In this document: piece after piece, positions 8,757 through 17,656 of the stretch
How positions within the stretch are numbered: the stretch's first letter is position 1
Layout: each line of letters opens with the position of its first letter
NCBI GenBank assembly: GCA_963675955.2
Contig: CAXXVR010000009.1
Location: forward strand, 62,001 to 126,000
From: Desulfocicer sp963675955
GTDB taxonomy: Bacteria; Desulfobacterota; Desulfobacteria; Desulfobacterales; Desulfobacteraceae
DNA length: 64,000 nucleotides
Direction: 5' to 3'
The notes under the pieces: model-generated
Seen by the model: only the letters and a program-made list of their open reading frames with translations
Told to the model about the DNA's origin: nothing
Databases searched by the model: none
Made by a program: the position numbers and the translations under genes

Positions 8757-8945
8757 ATGGCTTTTACCCCGATCGTAGACGAAAGTAAATGTGTAGGTTG
8801 TGAAGAATGTGTAGACGTATGTCCCGTGGAAGTGTTTGAGATGGAAGACGGAAAATCCGTTCCCGTCAATGCAGAAGAGTGCATGGGCTGCGAGAGCTGT
8901 GTTGAAGTATGTGAAGAAGACGCCATTACGGTTGAAGAAGATTGA
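8757..8945 (+). CDS. Small 2[4Fe-4S] ferredoxin
   Basis: Low-potential electron carrier of 62 residues with two complete cluster motifs: C12, C15, C18, C22 (CxxCxxCxxxCP) and C42, C45, C48, C52. The protein is very acidic (many Glu and Asp between and after the motifs), as in clostridial and sulfate-reducer ferredoxins. The second motif lacks the usual proline after its last cysteine. A strong ribosome binding site (AGGAGG) precedes the ATG, and a strong intrinsic terminator follows, so it is probably a highly expressed single-gene unit. Partner enzymes cannot be told from the context. Confidence 0.95.
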   Translation: MAFTPIVDESKCVGCEECVDVCPVEVFEMEDGKSVPVNAEECMGCESCVEVCEEDAITVEED

Positions 8946-8970
8946 TTCTTCTTTCAACTCTCGATTGATA

Positions 8971-9014
8971 AAAACCCCTGGCAGACGGTTGTGTATCGTT
9001 TCCAGGGGTTTTTT
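8971..9014 (+). terminator. Intrinsic terminator of the ferredoxin gene
   Basis: Arms AAAACCCCTGG (8971-8981) and CCAGGGGTTTT (9002-9012) with a 20-base loop, followed by more T residues. It lies 26 bp behind the ferredoxin stop. Confidence 0.88.
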
Positions 9015-9175
9015 GTGTAAATATTTACTTTTTTGTTTTGAACCGCTGTCATAGGCCCTGGCTGTTTTTTAGTAAACGTGGTGTACCTACCAGACCTTCA
9101 CCTTGCCAACCAGCATATTTACATTTTTTAGGTGTTGCAAATCGTCGTCACTGTGTGGTATTTCATTGTTCTATT

Positions 9176-9508
9176 ATGAAACAATATCGCATTGACGGTC
9201 TTGATCTCCAGGACCACCGGAAACTGAAGACGTATCTCGATACCCACCTGGGGTCCCCCATGCTGGGAAATATCTATTGGCTTGAACTGGAAAGCAGCCT
9301 GCTGACCCCCCTCCAGAAGGATCATAAAGCATGTGCTCCCCACTGCTTTACCCTGGAACTGGAAGAAACCTTTCTGTCCTGCGAGTTTCTCGTCAGAATC
9401 AAGAAAAGCATCAGATGCGATTGCATGGGATATGCCACCCCGCCCCAGCGGGAATGGCTGATATCCACCGTGGATGCCATCCTGGAGACGCTTTCCATTA
9501 CAGCGTGA
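9176..9508 (+). CDS. Small protein of unknown function upstream of RNase J
   Basis: A 110-residue soluble protein that I do not recognise. I placed the start at the ATG beginning MKQYRIDGLDL; the upstream in-frame extension to 9038 has an implausible composition and runs close to the ferredoxin terminator. The sequence is compact, with WLELESSLL, KACAPHCFTLELEE and a cysteine pair, CDCMG, near residue 80. No strong ribosome binding site is visible, which lowers confidence in the exact start. It ends 38 bp before the RNase J gene, whose own AGGAGG lies in between, so the two may be co-transcribed. Confidence 0.6.
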   Translation: MKQYRIDGLDLQDHRKLKTYLDTHLGSPMLGNIYWLELESSLLTPLQKDHKACAPHCFTLELEETFLSCEFLVRIKKSIRCDCMGYATPPQREWLISTVDAILETLSITA

Positions 9509-9546
9509 TGAAAGGGGTAAATACCGCTTTTCAGGAGGAAACATAA

Positions 9547-11196
9547 ATGTTGAAAGTCATACCACTGGGCGGTCTGGGTGAAATCGGTCTGAACATGATG
9601 GTGGTGGAGTACGACCAGACCATCATGGTAATTGATGCCGGGCTCATGTTTCCCGAAGACTATATGCTGGGTGTGGATATCGTGATTCCCGAGATGGAAT
9701 ATCTCCGGGATAACAGGGATAAGGTAAAGGGCATTGTGCTTACCCATGCCCATGAGGATCACATCGGTGCCCTGGCATATCTTTTAAAGGATATTCCCGT
9801 GCCGGTGTATGGTACCGCCTTTACCCTGAGCGTGGTGAAAAACAAGCTTAAGGAATTTGACCCCCTTAACAATGCAGAACTTAACCAGGTAGCTCCCGGT
9901 GGCAAGATGGAGATTGCCCCCTTTGAGATTGAGTTCATAAGGGTCAGTCACAGCACCGTGGATGGCGTGGGCCTTGCCATCAATACCCCCGAAGGATTGA
10001 TTGTTCACACCGGAGATTTCCGGATAAATCATTGCATTGAAGAATGCAATGTTACGGATATTTCAAGATTTTCCCGGCTGGGTGATCAGGGGGTTCTGGC
10101 CTTGTTTTCCGATTCCACCAATGTGGAACGGGAGGGCTATACCGATTCCGACCAGAAGGTCAGTGAATCCATCAATAAAATCGTGGCGGAAAGTACCGGA
10201 CGGGTGATTGTGGCCCTGTTTGCCTCCAATGTGTTTCGTATCCAGCAGATAATTAACATAGCCCTGCACCATCACCGTAAAATTGTATTCAACGGACGCA
10301 GTATTGAGCAGACCGTATCTGTGGCCCGGGAGCTTGGTTACTTGAAGTTTCCAGACAACATGTGCCTTGATGTCAAACAGGTTAATTCCTATCCTGACGC
10401 TGATATTGTGATCATCACCACCGGAAGTCAGGGGGAGCCCATGTCGGCTCTGGCCCGTATGTCCACCGGGTTTCATAAACAGGTAAACATTAAAAAGGGT
10501 GACAGTGTCGTTCTCTCCTCCAAATCCATACCCGGCAATGAAAAAGCCATTTCCAATATCATCAACAATCTCTATCGACGGGGAGCCGAGGTGGTCTATG
10601 ACAAGGTGGCCCAGGTCCACGTGTCCGGCCATGCCTGTCAGGAGGAGTTGAAATTGATGATCAAACTGACCCGGCCAGAATATTTCATCCCCATCCATGG
10701 GGAATATCGGCATCTGGTCACCCATGCCCGTCTTGCCGAACGTCTGGGCCTTCCCCGGTCCAATGTGCTTCTGGCGGAAAATGGTAAGGTTATCACCTTT
10801 GACAGCGCCGGTGGCAGGATTGCAGGCTCTGTGAACACAGGTCGGGTGCTCATTGACGGCAAGGGTATTGGGGATGTGGGTCGCAGCGTGTTAAAGGAAA
10901 GACGAAATCTCTCCGAAGACGGTCTGGTGGTGGTCTCCATGATCATTGATGAAGAAACAGGTATTGTATTATATGGACCTGAGCTGATCTCCAAGGGCTT
11001 TGTGTTTGGTGCAGAAACCGGATATCTGGTGGATGATGCCCAATGCGTGATTCTGGAAATTGTGGAGGAGGTGGAGGCCGGCAGTGACTCCCGGGTGGAC
11101 ATCCTTAGAACGCGCCTGCAAAAGGCCTTGAAGCAATATTTTTTCTTTACCATCAGGCGACGGCCGGTGATTCTGCCCATTATCATAGAGGTATGA
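9547..11196 (+). CDS. rnj: Ribonuclease J
   Basis: Metallo-beta-lactamase/beta-CASP ribonuclease with 5'-3' exo- and endonuclease activity in mRNA decay and rRNA maturation. The 549 residues match RNase J length. The zinc motif THAHEDHIG lies near residues 65-73, with further metal ligands in HTGDFRI and SGHA. The beta-CASP part contains the FASNVFR and STGSQGEP-like (TTGSQGEP) signatures, and the tail is the short C-terminal domain. The gene has an excellent ribosome binding site (AGGAGG). It overlaps ftsK by 4 bp (ATGA), so the two form an operon. Confidence 0.95.
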   Translation: MLKVIPLGGLGEIGLNMMVVEYDQTIMVIDAGLMFPEDYMLGVDIVIPEMEYLRDNRDKVKGIVLTHAHEDHIGALAYLLKDIPVPVYGTAFTLSVVKNKLKEFDPLNNAELNQVAPGGKMEIAPFEIEFIRVSHSTVDGVGLAINTPEGLIVHTGDFRINHCIEECNVTDISRFSRLGDQGVLALFSDSTNVEREGYTDSDQKVSESINKIVAESTGRVIVALFASNVFRIQQIINIALHHHRKIVFNGRSIEQTVSVARELGYLKFPDNMCLDVKQVNSYPDADIVIITTGSQGEPMSALARMSTGFHKQVNIKKGDSVVLSSKSIPGNEKAISNIINNLYRRGAEVVYDKVAQVHVSGHACQEELKLMIKLTRPEYFIPIHGEYRHLVTHARLAERLGLPRSNVLLAENGKVITFDSAGGRIAGSVNTGRVLIDGKGIGDVGRSVLKERRNLSEDGLVVVSMIIDEETGIVLYGPELISKGFVFGAETGYLVDDAQCVILEIVEEVEAGSDSRVDILRTRLQKALKQYFFFTIRRRPVILPIIIEV

Positions 11197-13547
11197 AAAA
11201 AGAGTTGTTCAACATTTTGTTGTTTTTCTTTTTTATCTTTCTGGGTCTGAGTCTTGTCTCATACAGTCCCCTTCCATCCCTTCGATATTATCACAGTTTT
11301 CAATCCGATGCGGTGCACAATCTTTTCGGCACCCTGGGTGCCGGGGTGTCGGGGGTTCTGGTGGGTCTTTTCGGTGTGGGGGCACTTTATATTCCCCTGG
11401 GTCTTGTGGCTGCCTTTTTTATCCACGCCCGTAAATCTTCCCGGGGTGCCATGATGGGGCTGACGCTTGGGGGAGGATTTGTTTTTGCCATGTCCCTTGG
11501 CTGTTTTTTGGCTCTGTTCCGAGATGGATATCCATTGTGGGGTAGCTATTACAGTGCCGGTGGTGTGATCGGTGACTGGGTTACCCGATGGTTGATCCAG
11601 TATCTGAATGTATCTGGTGCCGTTATTGTGCTGGTGTTTCTTATGCTTCTGGGGCTGGTGCTGTCCACCCGCATGTCCTTTGTTCGCCTGGTTCACATCA
11701 TTTTCCGGAGCACTGTCTCCGGTATTGCCTGCATGGAACGGGTTTTCAGGGGGCTGACTCGGGTTCTGGGTTCCATGGGGGGCCGAGCTGGCAGGCTGTG
11801 GGGTAAAAAAAAACAGGGACAGGAAAGGTTTTTTCCCCGGCATTTTTTATCCTTTGCCGGTCATGGCACTGAACAAAATGAGGATTTAAATGAGGCTGTG
11901 CTTTCAGCACAAATGCCCAAGGCTCCCCGACAGATTTCCGATACATCCCATGTTAAAAATACTTCTTCTTCTGGTAAAAAAATAAAAAAAAATTCCATTA
12001 TTGTGGCGATGCCCCCCGCTGCTGCCTGTAAAACAGCGTCCTGTCCTTCCACAGCAGATCGGGAACGCATGGGCTTTGTTTTACCGTCGGTGGCGTTGCT
12101 CAATGAAAAGAAGGTTACCCATACACGGGTGGACGGGGATGCCCTGAGGGAGAAAGGGCAGATTCTTGAAAATAAATTAAAGGATTTCGGCATTGCAGGT
12201 GCGGTGGTGGAAATTCTGCCGGGACCTGTGATCACCACCTTTGAGTACCGCCCCGCCCCGGGGGTGAAAATCAGCAAGATCGTTAATCTCACAGATGATC
12301 TGGCCCTGGCCCTGAGCGCCCTTAGCATTCGCATCATTGCCCCCATTCCGGGCAAGGATGTGGTGGGGGTAGAAATTCCCAATGATATCAGAGAAAATGT
12401 GGTCATTCGGGAGATGCTGTCCGCCCCGGTTTTTGTGGAGTCTGACTCCCGGATGTCCCTGGGACTGGGCCGGGATATTCTGGGGGTACCGGTGGTGGCC
12501 TGCATGGAGACCATGCCCCATCTGCTCATTGCCGGGGCCACGGGCACCGGTAAAAGTGTTGCGCTCAATGCCATGATCATAAGCTTATTGTACAAGGCCA
12601 CCCCCGAAGAGGTAAAGTTTATCATGGTGGACCCCAAGCGCATAGAGCTGTCAGTATACGATGGTATTCCCCATTTAATTTCGCCGGTGGTGACGGACAT
12701 GAAAAAGGCCACCAATGCCCTGTACTGGGCGGTGGGGGAGATGGAGCGGCGCTATGAACTCCTGGCGAACAGCGGGGTGAGGAATCTTTTGCAGTACAAT
12801 AAGCTGGTGGATAAACAGCTTCAGGAAAGCCTGAAAAAAGGTGCAAGTATCTCCGGTGATGAAGAAGACGTAACGATACAACCCGAAGCAATGGCCCCGG
12901 AGAAGCTGCCTTATATTGTTGTCATTGTGGATGAATTTGCCGATCTGATGATGGTGGCTTCCCGGGATGTGGAGTCGGCCCTGATCCGCCTGGCCCAGAT
13001 GGCAAGGGCTGCGGGAATTCATTTGATTCTGGCCACCCAGCGACCTTCGGTGGACGTGCTCACCGGTGTGATTAAGGCAAATTTCCCCACCAGGATTTCC
13101 TTCCAGGTATCCTCCAAGGTGGATTCACGAACCATTCTGGATACCAACGGTGCTGAAACCTTGCTGGGAAATGGTGACATGCTGTTCATGCCCCCCGGCA
13201 CCGGGCGGTTAACCAGAATTCAGGGCGCTTACATTTCCGAAGCAGAAATTGCCCGGGTAACCACATTTTTAAAGGAGCAGCGTTCCCCGGTGTATGTAGA
13301 GGAAGTGACACAGAAGACAGCATCCCCAGGGGACGGCGGTGGTGTGGATTATGATGAAAAATATGATGAGGCCGTTGCCCTGGTCACCCGGACCCGCACG
13401 GCTTCCATTTCCAGTGTGCAGCGGCATTTAAGGATTGGATACAACCGTGCCGCAAGGATCATTGAAACCATGGAATCCCAGGGAATCATAGGTCCCCAGG
13501 AGGGTTCAAAGCCCCGGGAAATCCTTGTAAAATCCTTTGAAGCGTAA
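11193..13547 (+). CDS. ftsK: DNA translocase FtsK/SpoIIIE
   Basis: Septum-anchored DNA pump that clears and resolves chromosome termini at division. The 784 residues contain four N-terminal membrane helices (within about 1-170), a short basic linker (about 190-300, much shorter than in E. coli), and an alpha/beta RecA-like motor with Walker A GATGTGKS (near 446-453) and Walker B VIVDEFADLM (near 575). The C-terminal gamma winged helix (about 715-784, SSVQRHLRIGYNRAARIIE) reads KOPS-type orienting sequences. The compact linker is usual outside the enterobacteria. It is coupled to rnj by an ATGA overlap and ends 12 bp from a convergent methyltransferase gene. Confidence 0.96.
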   Translation: MKKELFNILLFFFFIFLGLSLVSYSPLPSLRYYHSFQSDAVHNLFGTLGAGVSGVLVGLFGVGALYIPLGLVAAFFIHARKSSRGAMMGLTLGGGFVFAMSLGCFLALFRDGYPLWGSYYSAGGVIGDWVTRWLIQYLNVSGAVIVLVFLMLLGLVLSTRMSFVRLVHIIFRSTVSGIACMERVFRGLTRVLGSMGGRAGRLWGKKKQGQERFFPRHFLSFAGHGTEQNEDLNEAVLSAQMPKAPRQISDTSHVKNTSSSGKKIKKNSIIVAMPPAAACKTASCPSTADRERMGFVLPSVALLNEKKVTHTRVDGDALREKGQILENKLKDFGIAGAVVEILPGPVITTFEYRPAPGVKISKIVNLTDDLALALSALSIRIIAPIPGKDVVGVEIPNDIRENVVIREMLSAPVFVESDSRMSLGLGRDILGVPVVACMETMPHLLIAGATGTGKSVALNAMIISLLYKATPEEVKFIMVDPKRIELSVYDGIPHLISPVVTDMKKATNALYWAVGEMERRYELLANSGVRNLLQYNKLVDKQLQESLKKGASISGDEEDVTIQPEAMAPEKLPYIVVIVDEFADLMMVASRDVESALIRLAQMARAAGIHLILATQRPSVDVLTGVIKANFPTRISFQVSSKVDSRTILDTNGAETLLGNGDMLFMPPGTGRLTRIQGAYISEAEIARVTTFLKEQRSPVYVEEVTQKTASPGDGGGVDYDEKYDEAVALVTRTRTASISSVQRHLRIGYNRAARIIETMESQGIIGPQEGSKPREILVKSFEA

Positions 13548-13559
13548 GGCCTGGGGGAT

Positions 13560-14333
13560 TCAGTGTTTCTGGATCGTGGTCCTGGTGTCAGAATGGCGGG
13601 CAGGTTTTTGAAAATAAAGAACCAGACTTTTTCCCATGATGGGGTTAAGCAGTCGCTCCAGGATCTGGGTGACAGGGGGTTTTTCCATGAGATCCCACAC
13701 CAGGAGTCGGTGGTACAGGTTCACAAGGGCCACATCGGTGCGGTGAACCCCGGTGAGGCATTTCAGCCACCAGTAAAGGGCGTGCAGGGCATGGGCATGG
13801 TGGCTTCCCTTCGTGATCATGCCCTGGCGGCGTACCTGTTGGACCAGCCTGGATTTTCGGTAAATGCGGATGTGGCCGCCGGGGGTGTGGTGATACGCCC
13901 GGGACAGTTTCCAGCAAAGGGTTTCCGGCCAGAACCGTGGCACAGTGACCACAAGTGTGCCTCCGGGTTTGAGCACCCGGATCAGCTCTTTAAGGGCCGT
14001 GTTTTCCCCGGGAATATGTTCCATGACCTCAGAGCAGATCACTCCATCAAAGCAGTTGTCTTTAAAGGGCAGTTGCCCTATGTCTGACCGGGCCAGGGTC
14101 CATTTTCCCCGGGGTCCTGAAACCAGCTGGTGGTGAAAGGTCAGTTTTTTGCCTGCGGTGACCAGATCTTCATGGCTTCGGTCCGAGCCCACGCACAGGG
14201 TGTCGGGAAATTCTGATGCCTTTGCGGTGTGACGGCCTTCACCACATCCCATGTCCAGTATTTTTTCCCCGGGTTTCGGGGCCAGTCTTTTGAAATCAAC
14301 GGTAATCACGGATGATGTCCCTGTAAGTTTCAA
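13560..14333 (-). CDS. SAM-dependent class I methyltransferase
   Basis: A 257-residue Rossmann-fold methyltransferase. Motif I is LDMGCGEGRHT (near 22-32), followed by an acidic residue after the second strand (VGSDRS), the motif IV region FDGVICSEVMEHI, and RVLKPGGTLVVTVP. This is the Methyltransf_11 pattern; the substrate cannot be read from sequence. The 5' end overlaps the glycosyltransferase stop by 38 bp, and the pair lies directly downstream of a tRNA-Arg, so one transcript is likely. With a glycosyltransferase partner, the target may be a sugar or lipid-linked glycan (inference). Confidence 0.88.
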   Translation of the reverse strand: MKLTGTSSVITVDFKRLAPKPGEKILDMGCGEGRHTAKASEFPDTLCVGSDRSHEDLVTAGKKLTFHHQLVSGPRGKWTLARSDIGQLPFKDNCFDGVICSEVMEHIPGENTALKELIRVLKPGGTLVVTVPRFWPETLCWKLSRAYHHTPGGHIRIYRKSRLVQQVRRQGMITKGSHHAHALHALYWWLKCLTGVHRTDVALVNLYHRLLVWDLMEKPPVTQILERLLNPIMGKSLVLYFQKPARHSDTRTTIQKH

Positions 14334-15531
14334 CGGTTTTCATGGCGGTGACTTCCCATGTGAATTCTTTCATGATGCGGTTGTATCCGGCGTCTGCCAT
14401 TTGTTCCCGTTTGTTTTTGTCATCCATCAGATCCAGGATGGCCCTGGCCAGGGCCGGCGCATCCCCCGGGGGCACCAGTTGTGCCGCATCGCCAGCCACT
14501 TCTGCCAGTGCACCGCCGGTGGTACAGATAACCGGAACTCTGCAGGCCATAGCCTCCCCCACGGGCAGGCCAAACCCTTCGTACAGGGAGGGTACCACGG
14601 CAAGGCTTGCCCTTGCATATTCCCGGAGAAAGGCATCATCGTCCAGCCGTCCGGTGAACCGGACATGGTCCTTTAAATCAAGGGAGGTGATGAGGCGTTC
14701 AATGATGCCGTTTTTTTTAGGGGTTCCCACAACCACCAGTTCCACCTTCCGGGTATCGGCCACCTTGCGTATGGCGTGCATGAGATAATAAAGACCCTTT
14801 AAGGGAGTATCGGCGCTGTTGGTGACGATGATGCGGTGGGGGTGTGGTTTTATGGTGTCCACCGGATGAAACAGTTCGGTATTGATACCAATGGGAATGG
14901 TGGAAAATTTTTTCCTGGGAATCTTAAATTCCCTGGCAATGTCATCCCGGGAGGAACAAGAAACGGTGATGATCCGGGGAAGCCGTCTGGCCACATATTT
15001 CTGCATGCCGATGAAGGAGTACCACCGGAGCTGCTGCAGTTTTTTGTAAAAGGACCGGGTGGATTTAACGGCAATACGCCGGTCCACAGTCATGGGATGG
15101 TGGATGGTGGCTGTGACGGGCATTTTCCGGGAAAGGGCAAGAATACTATAGGCCAGGCACTGATTGTCATGGATAATATCGTATTTGTCCAGGCGGTTTT
15201 TAAGGTATTTTTCAGCACGCATACCAAAGGTCAGGGGTTCCGGGTACCCCATGGTGGACACACCGAGCCATTCCATGAAGTTGATGGGATCTTTTAGCTC
15301 ATCTATTCCAGGTGTTCTGAAAAGATCTTCGGGATTGTACAGATCCAGGGTTTTAAGGGGGGTCAGTATGGGACCAGGGGTGAGTAACGGGTCCGGGGGA
15401 CCGGCAATGACCTCCACCCGGTGTCCCAGGTCGGACAAGGCTCGTCCCAGATTTCGGACATAAACACCCTGTCCCCCGCAATGGGGGTTGCTTCTGTAAC
15501 TGATGATGGCAATGGAAAGTCTGGAGTGCAT
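14296..15531 (-). CDS. Glycosyltransferase family 4
   Basis: GT-B fold glycosyltransferase of 411 residues, using an activated sugar donor. The N-terminus reads LSIAIISYRSNPHCGGQGVY with the acceptor-side GGQG loop. The C-terminal domain has VTNSADTPLKGLYYL and the donor-site EGFGLPVGEAMA followed by GGALAEVAG, typical of GT4. I start it at the ATG at 15531 rather than 15603, because the longer version would run into the tRNA-Arg. Only 10 bp separate the tRNA 3' end from this ATG and no ribosome binding site fits in that gap, so translation probably follows tRNA processing or uses a weak signal. It overlaps the downstream methyltransferase gene. Confidence 0.88.
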   Translation of the reverse strand: MHSRLSIAIISYRSNPHCGGQGVYVRNLGRALSDLGHRVEVIAGPPDPLLTPGPILTPLKTLDLYNPEDLFRTPGIDELKDPINFMEWLGVSTMGYPEPLTFGMRAEKYLKNRLDKYDIIHDNQCLAYSILALSRKMPVTATIHHPMTVDRRIAVKSTRSFYKKLQQLRWYSFIGMQKYVARRLPRIITVSCSSRDDIAREFKIPRKKFSTIPIGINTELFHPVDTIKPHPHRIIVTNSADTPLKGLYYLMHAIRKVADTRKVELVVVGTPKKNGIIERLITSLDLKDHVRFTGRLDDDAFLREYARASLAVVPSLYEGFGLPVGEAMACRVPVICTTGGALAEVAGDAAQLVPPGDAPALARAILDLMDDKNKREQMADAGYNRIMKEFTWEVTAMKTVETYRDIIRDYR

Positions 15532-15541
15532 GGTATGATGA

Positions 15542-15617
15542 TGGTGCGCCCGGCTGGGATCGAACCAGCGATCTTCAGCTTCGGAGGCTGACGCCTTATC
15601 CACTGGGCTACGAGCGC
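15542..15617 (-). tRNA. tRNA-Arg (anticodon CCG)
   Basis: Complete 76-nt cloverleaf on the minus strand. The acceptor arms GCGCTCG and CGGGCGC pair with one G-U; the discriminator base is A and the CCA end is encoded. The anticodon stem TCAGC/GCTGA closes the loop CTCCGAA, giving anticodon CCG (reads CGG, Arg). The T arm contains GGTTCGATCCC. A good sigma70 promoter lies just upstream. Confidence 0.95.
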
Positions 15618-15626
15618 ATGCCCTTT

Positions 15627-15655
15627 CTTATAGTCTTTCTTTCATTAAAAATCAA
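15627..15655 (-). promoter_or_regulatory. Sigma70-type promoter of tRNA-Arg
   Basis: On the minus strand, a -35 box TTGATT (15650-15655), a 17-bp spacer and a -10 box TATAAG (15627-15632) end ten bases before the tRNA 5' end. The same transcript would continue into the glycosyltransferase and methyltransferase genes. Confidence 0.7.
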
Positions 15656-15742
15656 TTTTTTTATGGGCTGTCATTAAAAATAATCGGTATGGATCACAAT
15701 TTTGGTAACCTTTATCCGGACATCCTGACCTGGATAAGCCAA

Positions 15743-15763
15743 AATCAGAAAGTTCTTCTGATT
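15743..15763 (-). terminator. Possible terminator hairpin behind folC
   Basis: Perfect 8-bp stem AATCAGAA/TTCTGATT with a 5-base loop, about 100 bp downstream of the folC stop. The following T run on the minus strand is short, so termination would be weak. Confidence 0.35.
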
Positions 15764-15860
15764 CTTTTGCTGAAATAACACGAAAATCAGAGATGAGAAT
15801 CTAAATGAAAGCCCATGGGTTATCCCCAAAGTAAACCATGTGTTGCCCAGGAAGCACAAA

Positions 15861-17192
15861 TTAAAGCCCACTGGCATATTGTTTAAGAATGCGTGCCCTT
15901 GCCTCTCCGGCCACATAAAGAGACCCGGCAACGCACACCGTACCATTTTTTGGGGCTGTGTCAATGGCATGGCTGACGGCCTTGCCCACATCATCAATGA
16001 CACACATCTCCACCCGGGTCAGTTTTTTTGACAGCTTAAGGAGGATTTTGGGGTCAAGGTTCCGATTTATTTTTGGACGGGTGAAGATGATGCGATCTGC
16101 CTTTGGTACCAGGTGTTCCAGCATTTTTTTATAGGGTTTATCATTTAAAATACCAAGCACCAGGGTGAGATGGGGGGCTTTGCCTTCTTCTTTTAAAAAC
16201 CGGGCCAGGTTTTCTGCGGCATGGAGATTGTGTGCACCATCCAGAATTACAGGGGGATTTTGGAGGATGTACTCCAGACGGCCTGGCCATTTTGTGGTGG
16301 CAAGACCCCGTCTGATGGTTTCTGGAGAAATGGCCGGGGGCAGGGGGTTGTTCTGCCCCGGGATTAATAACAGTTCGCAGGTGGCCAGTGCCATGGCCGA
16401 ATTGTTGATCTGATGATTTCCGGGCAGGGGGGTATTAAGGTCTTTTAAGGAAAGTGTCATGCCCTGGTAATCAAACCTGGACGCGGGGCCGGAACTGGTT
16501 ATCCGGGTGGTGGAAAAATTTTTGCCCATGAGGTACAGGGGAGCATCTTTTTCCCGGGCGGTGCGTGTTATGACGCTTAATGCTTCATCCTGGGTGACAC
16601 CGGTGATCACAGGTACCCCGGGCTTGATGATCCCGGCTTTTTCTCCGGCGATTTCTGCCAGGGTATTGCCCAGATAATCAGTGTGTTCAATGGAAATATT
16701 GGTGATTATGGAAACGGCCGGAGCCAGGACATTGGTGGCATCCAGTCGACCACCCATGCCCGTTTCAATGACCGCCCATTGCACTTTTTTCAGGGCAAAA
16801 AGATAAAAACCCATGGCGGTTGCCAGTTCAAAGAAAGTAGCCTGGCGTTTCCCGGTATCAGCGGCTTTTACCGCCAGGTAAGCATCAACAATTTCATCGT
16901 CGGATACGGGGATGCCATTGACGGCAAATCGTTCATTGAAATGAATCAGGTGGGGGGAGGTATAAAGGCCGGTGGAGATGCCCGATGCCTGCAGTACAGC
17001 GGCAATGGTGGAGGCAATGGAACCTTTGCCGTTGGTGCCGGCAACGTGGATACAGCGAAATGTTTTTTCCGGTGAGCCAAGGCGTTTGAGTATGCCGGTC
17101 ACGGTGTCCATTTCAAGTTTAATGCCAAAACGTCCCAGGGAAAACATCTGCTCCAGGCACTGGTGGTATGATAGTGTTTTCATGGTTCTCAC
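15861..17192 (-). CDS. folC: Folylpolyglutamate synthase/dihydrofolate synthase
   Basis: Mur-ligase-like ATP enzyme that joins glutamate to dihydropteroate and to folates. The protein has 443 residues, close to the family norm. The P-loop is GTNGKGS (52-58), followed by the folate-loop segment TSPHLIHFNERF, the conserved ETGMGGRLDATN, ITNISIEHTDYLG, and, in the C-terminal ligase domain, LDGAHNLHA. An ATG three codons in (17183) is an equally possible start. It is separated from rpsU by the rpsU terminator, so it probably has its own promoter or depends on read-through. Confidence 0.95.
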   Translation of the reverse strand: MRTMKTLSYHQCLEQMFSLGRFGIKLEMDTVTGILKRLGSPEKTFRCIHVAGTNGKGSIASTIAAVLQASGISTGLYTSPHLIHFNERFAVNGIPVSDDEIVDAYLAVKAADTGKRQATFFELATAMGFYLFALKKVQWAVIETGMGGRLDATNVLAPAVSIITNISIEHTDYLGNTLAEIAGEKAGIIKPGVPVITGVTQDEALSVITRTAREKDAPLYLMGKNFSTTRITSSGPASRFDYQGMTLSLKDLNTPLPGNHQINNSAMALATCELLLIPGQNNPLPPAISPETIRRGLATTKWPGRLEYILQNPPVILDGAHNLHAAENLARFLKEEGKAPHLTLVLGILNDKPYKKMLEHLVPKADRIIFTRPKINRNLDPKILLKLSKKLTRVEMCVIDDVGKAVSHAIDTAPKNGTVCVAGSLYVAGEARARILKQYASGL

Positions 17193-17221
17193 AGGAAATA
17201 TTGCGTGGTGTCCATCAGGAT

Positions 17222-17273
17222 AAAAACCCGACTGAACGAACCAGGCTTATTCTCTGGTTTCCAGTCGGGTTTT
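17222..17273 (-). terminator. Intrinsic terminator behind rpsU
   Basis: Arms AAAACCCGACT (17223-17233) and AGTCGGGTTTT (17263-17273), with a nested CCAG/CTGG pair in the loop. On the minus strand it ends in TTTTTA, directly after the rpsU stop region. Confidence 0.85.
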
Positions 17274-17307
17274 CGTAAAAATACACTCTAAAGATGGAGA
17301 AATCTAA

Positions 17308-17511
17308 TCATTTTCCCCGAGAAGCAGCAATTCTCTGCCGTCTCATGGCTTCTCTCATCTTACGCCGTCTGTACTGACTCGGCTTTTCAAAGTTTTTTTT
17401 CATTTTCAGACGTTTGAAAAGTCCGTCGTTTTGAATTTTCTTTTTCAGAATCTTCATGGCTCTTTCAACGTCATTGTCAATGACTTTTACTGTGATGTCC
17501 TTCAACTGCAT
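17308..17511 (-). CDS. rpsU: 30S ribosomal protein S21
   Basis: Small, very basic ribosomal protein used at translation initiation. The 67 residues show the S21 pattern: a short beta segment ITVKVIDNDVERAM, then a long basic helix with NFEKPSQYRRRKMREAMRRQR. I prefer the ATG at 17511 (MQLKDI), which has AAGAAAGG just upstream; an in-frame ATG at 17532 would add MMGKKGA. The gene has its own promoter and terminator, so it is a single-gene unit. It lies next to adk and folC rather than in the rpsU-dnaG-rpoD operon of enterobacteria. Confidence 0.93.
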   Translation of the reverse strand: MQLKDITVKVIDNDVERAMKILKKKIQNDGLFKRLKMKKNFEKPSQYRRRKMREAMRRQRIAASRGK

Positions 17512-17565
17512 CGCCCCTTTCTTGCCCATCATGAATATAGATGGTTTATTTTTTTAAACCCTTGA

Positions 17566-17594
17566 TCTATATCACCATCAAAGGCATCTTTCAA
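17566..17594 (-). promoter_or_regulatory. Sigma70-type promoter of rpsU
   Basis: Minus-strand -35 TTGAAA (17589-17594), 17-bp spacer and -10 TATAGA (17566-17571). A start near 17559 would give a leader of about 30-50 nt. Confidence 0.65.
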
Positions 17595-17656
17595 GGGGAA
17601 TATGGATCTGATGCCAATGTTTTTAAGTCAGGCATAAAATTAAGGTGCCCAAGGAT

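Noticed and set aside
15532..15603. Longer glycosyltransferase start at 15603
   Set aside because: It would read through the complete tRNA-Arg, and the added residues have no family similarity.
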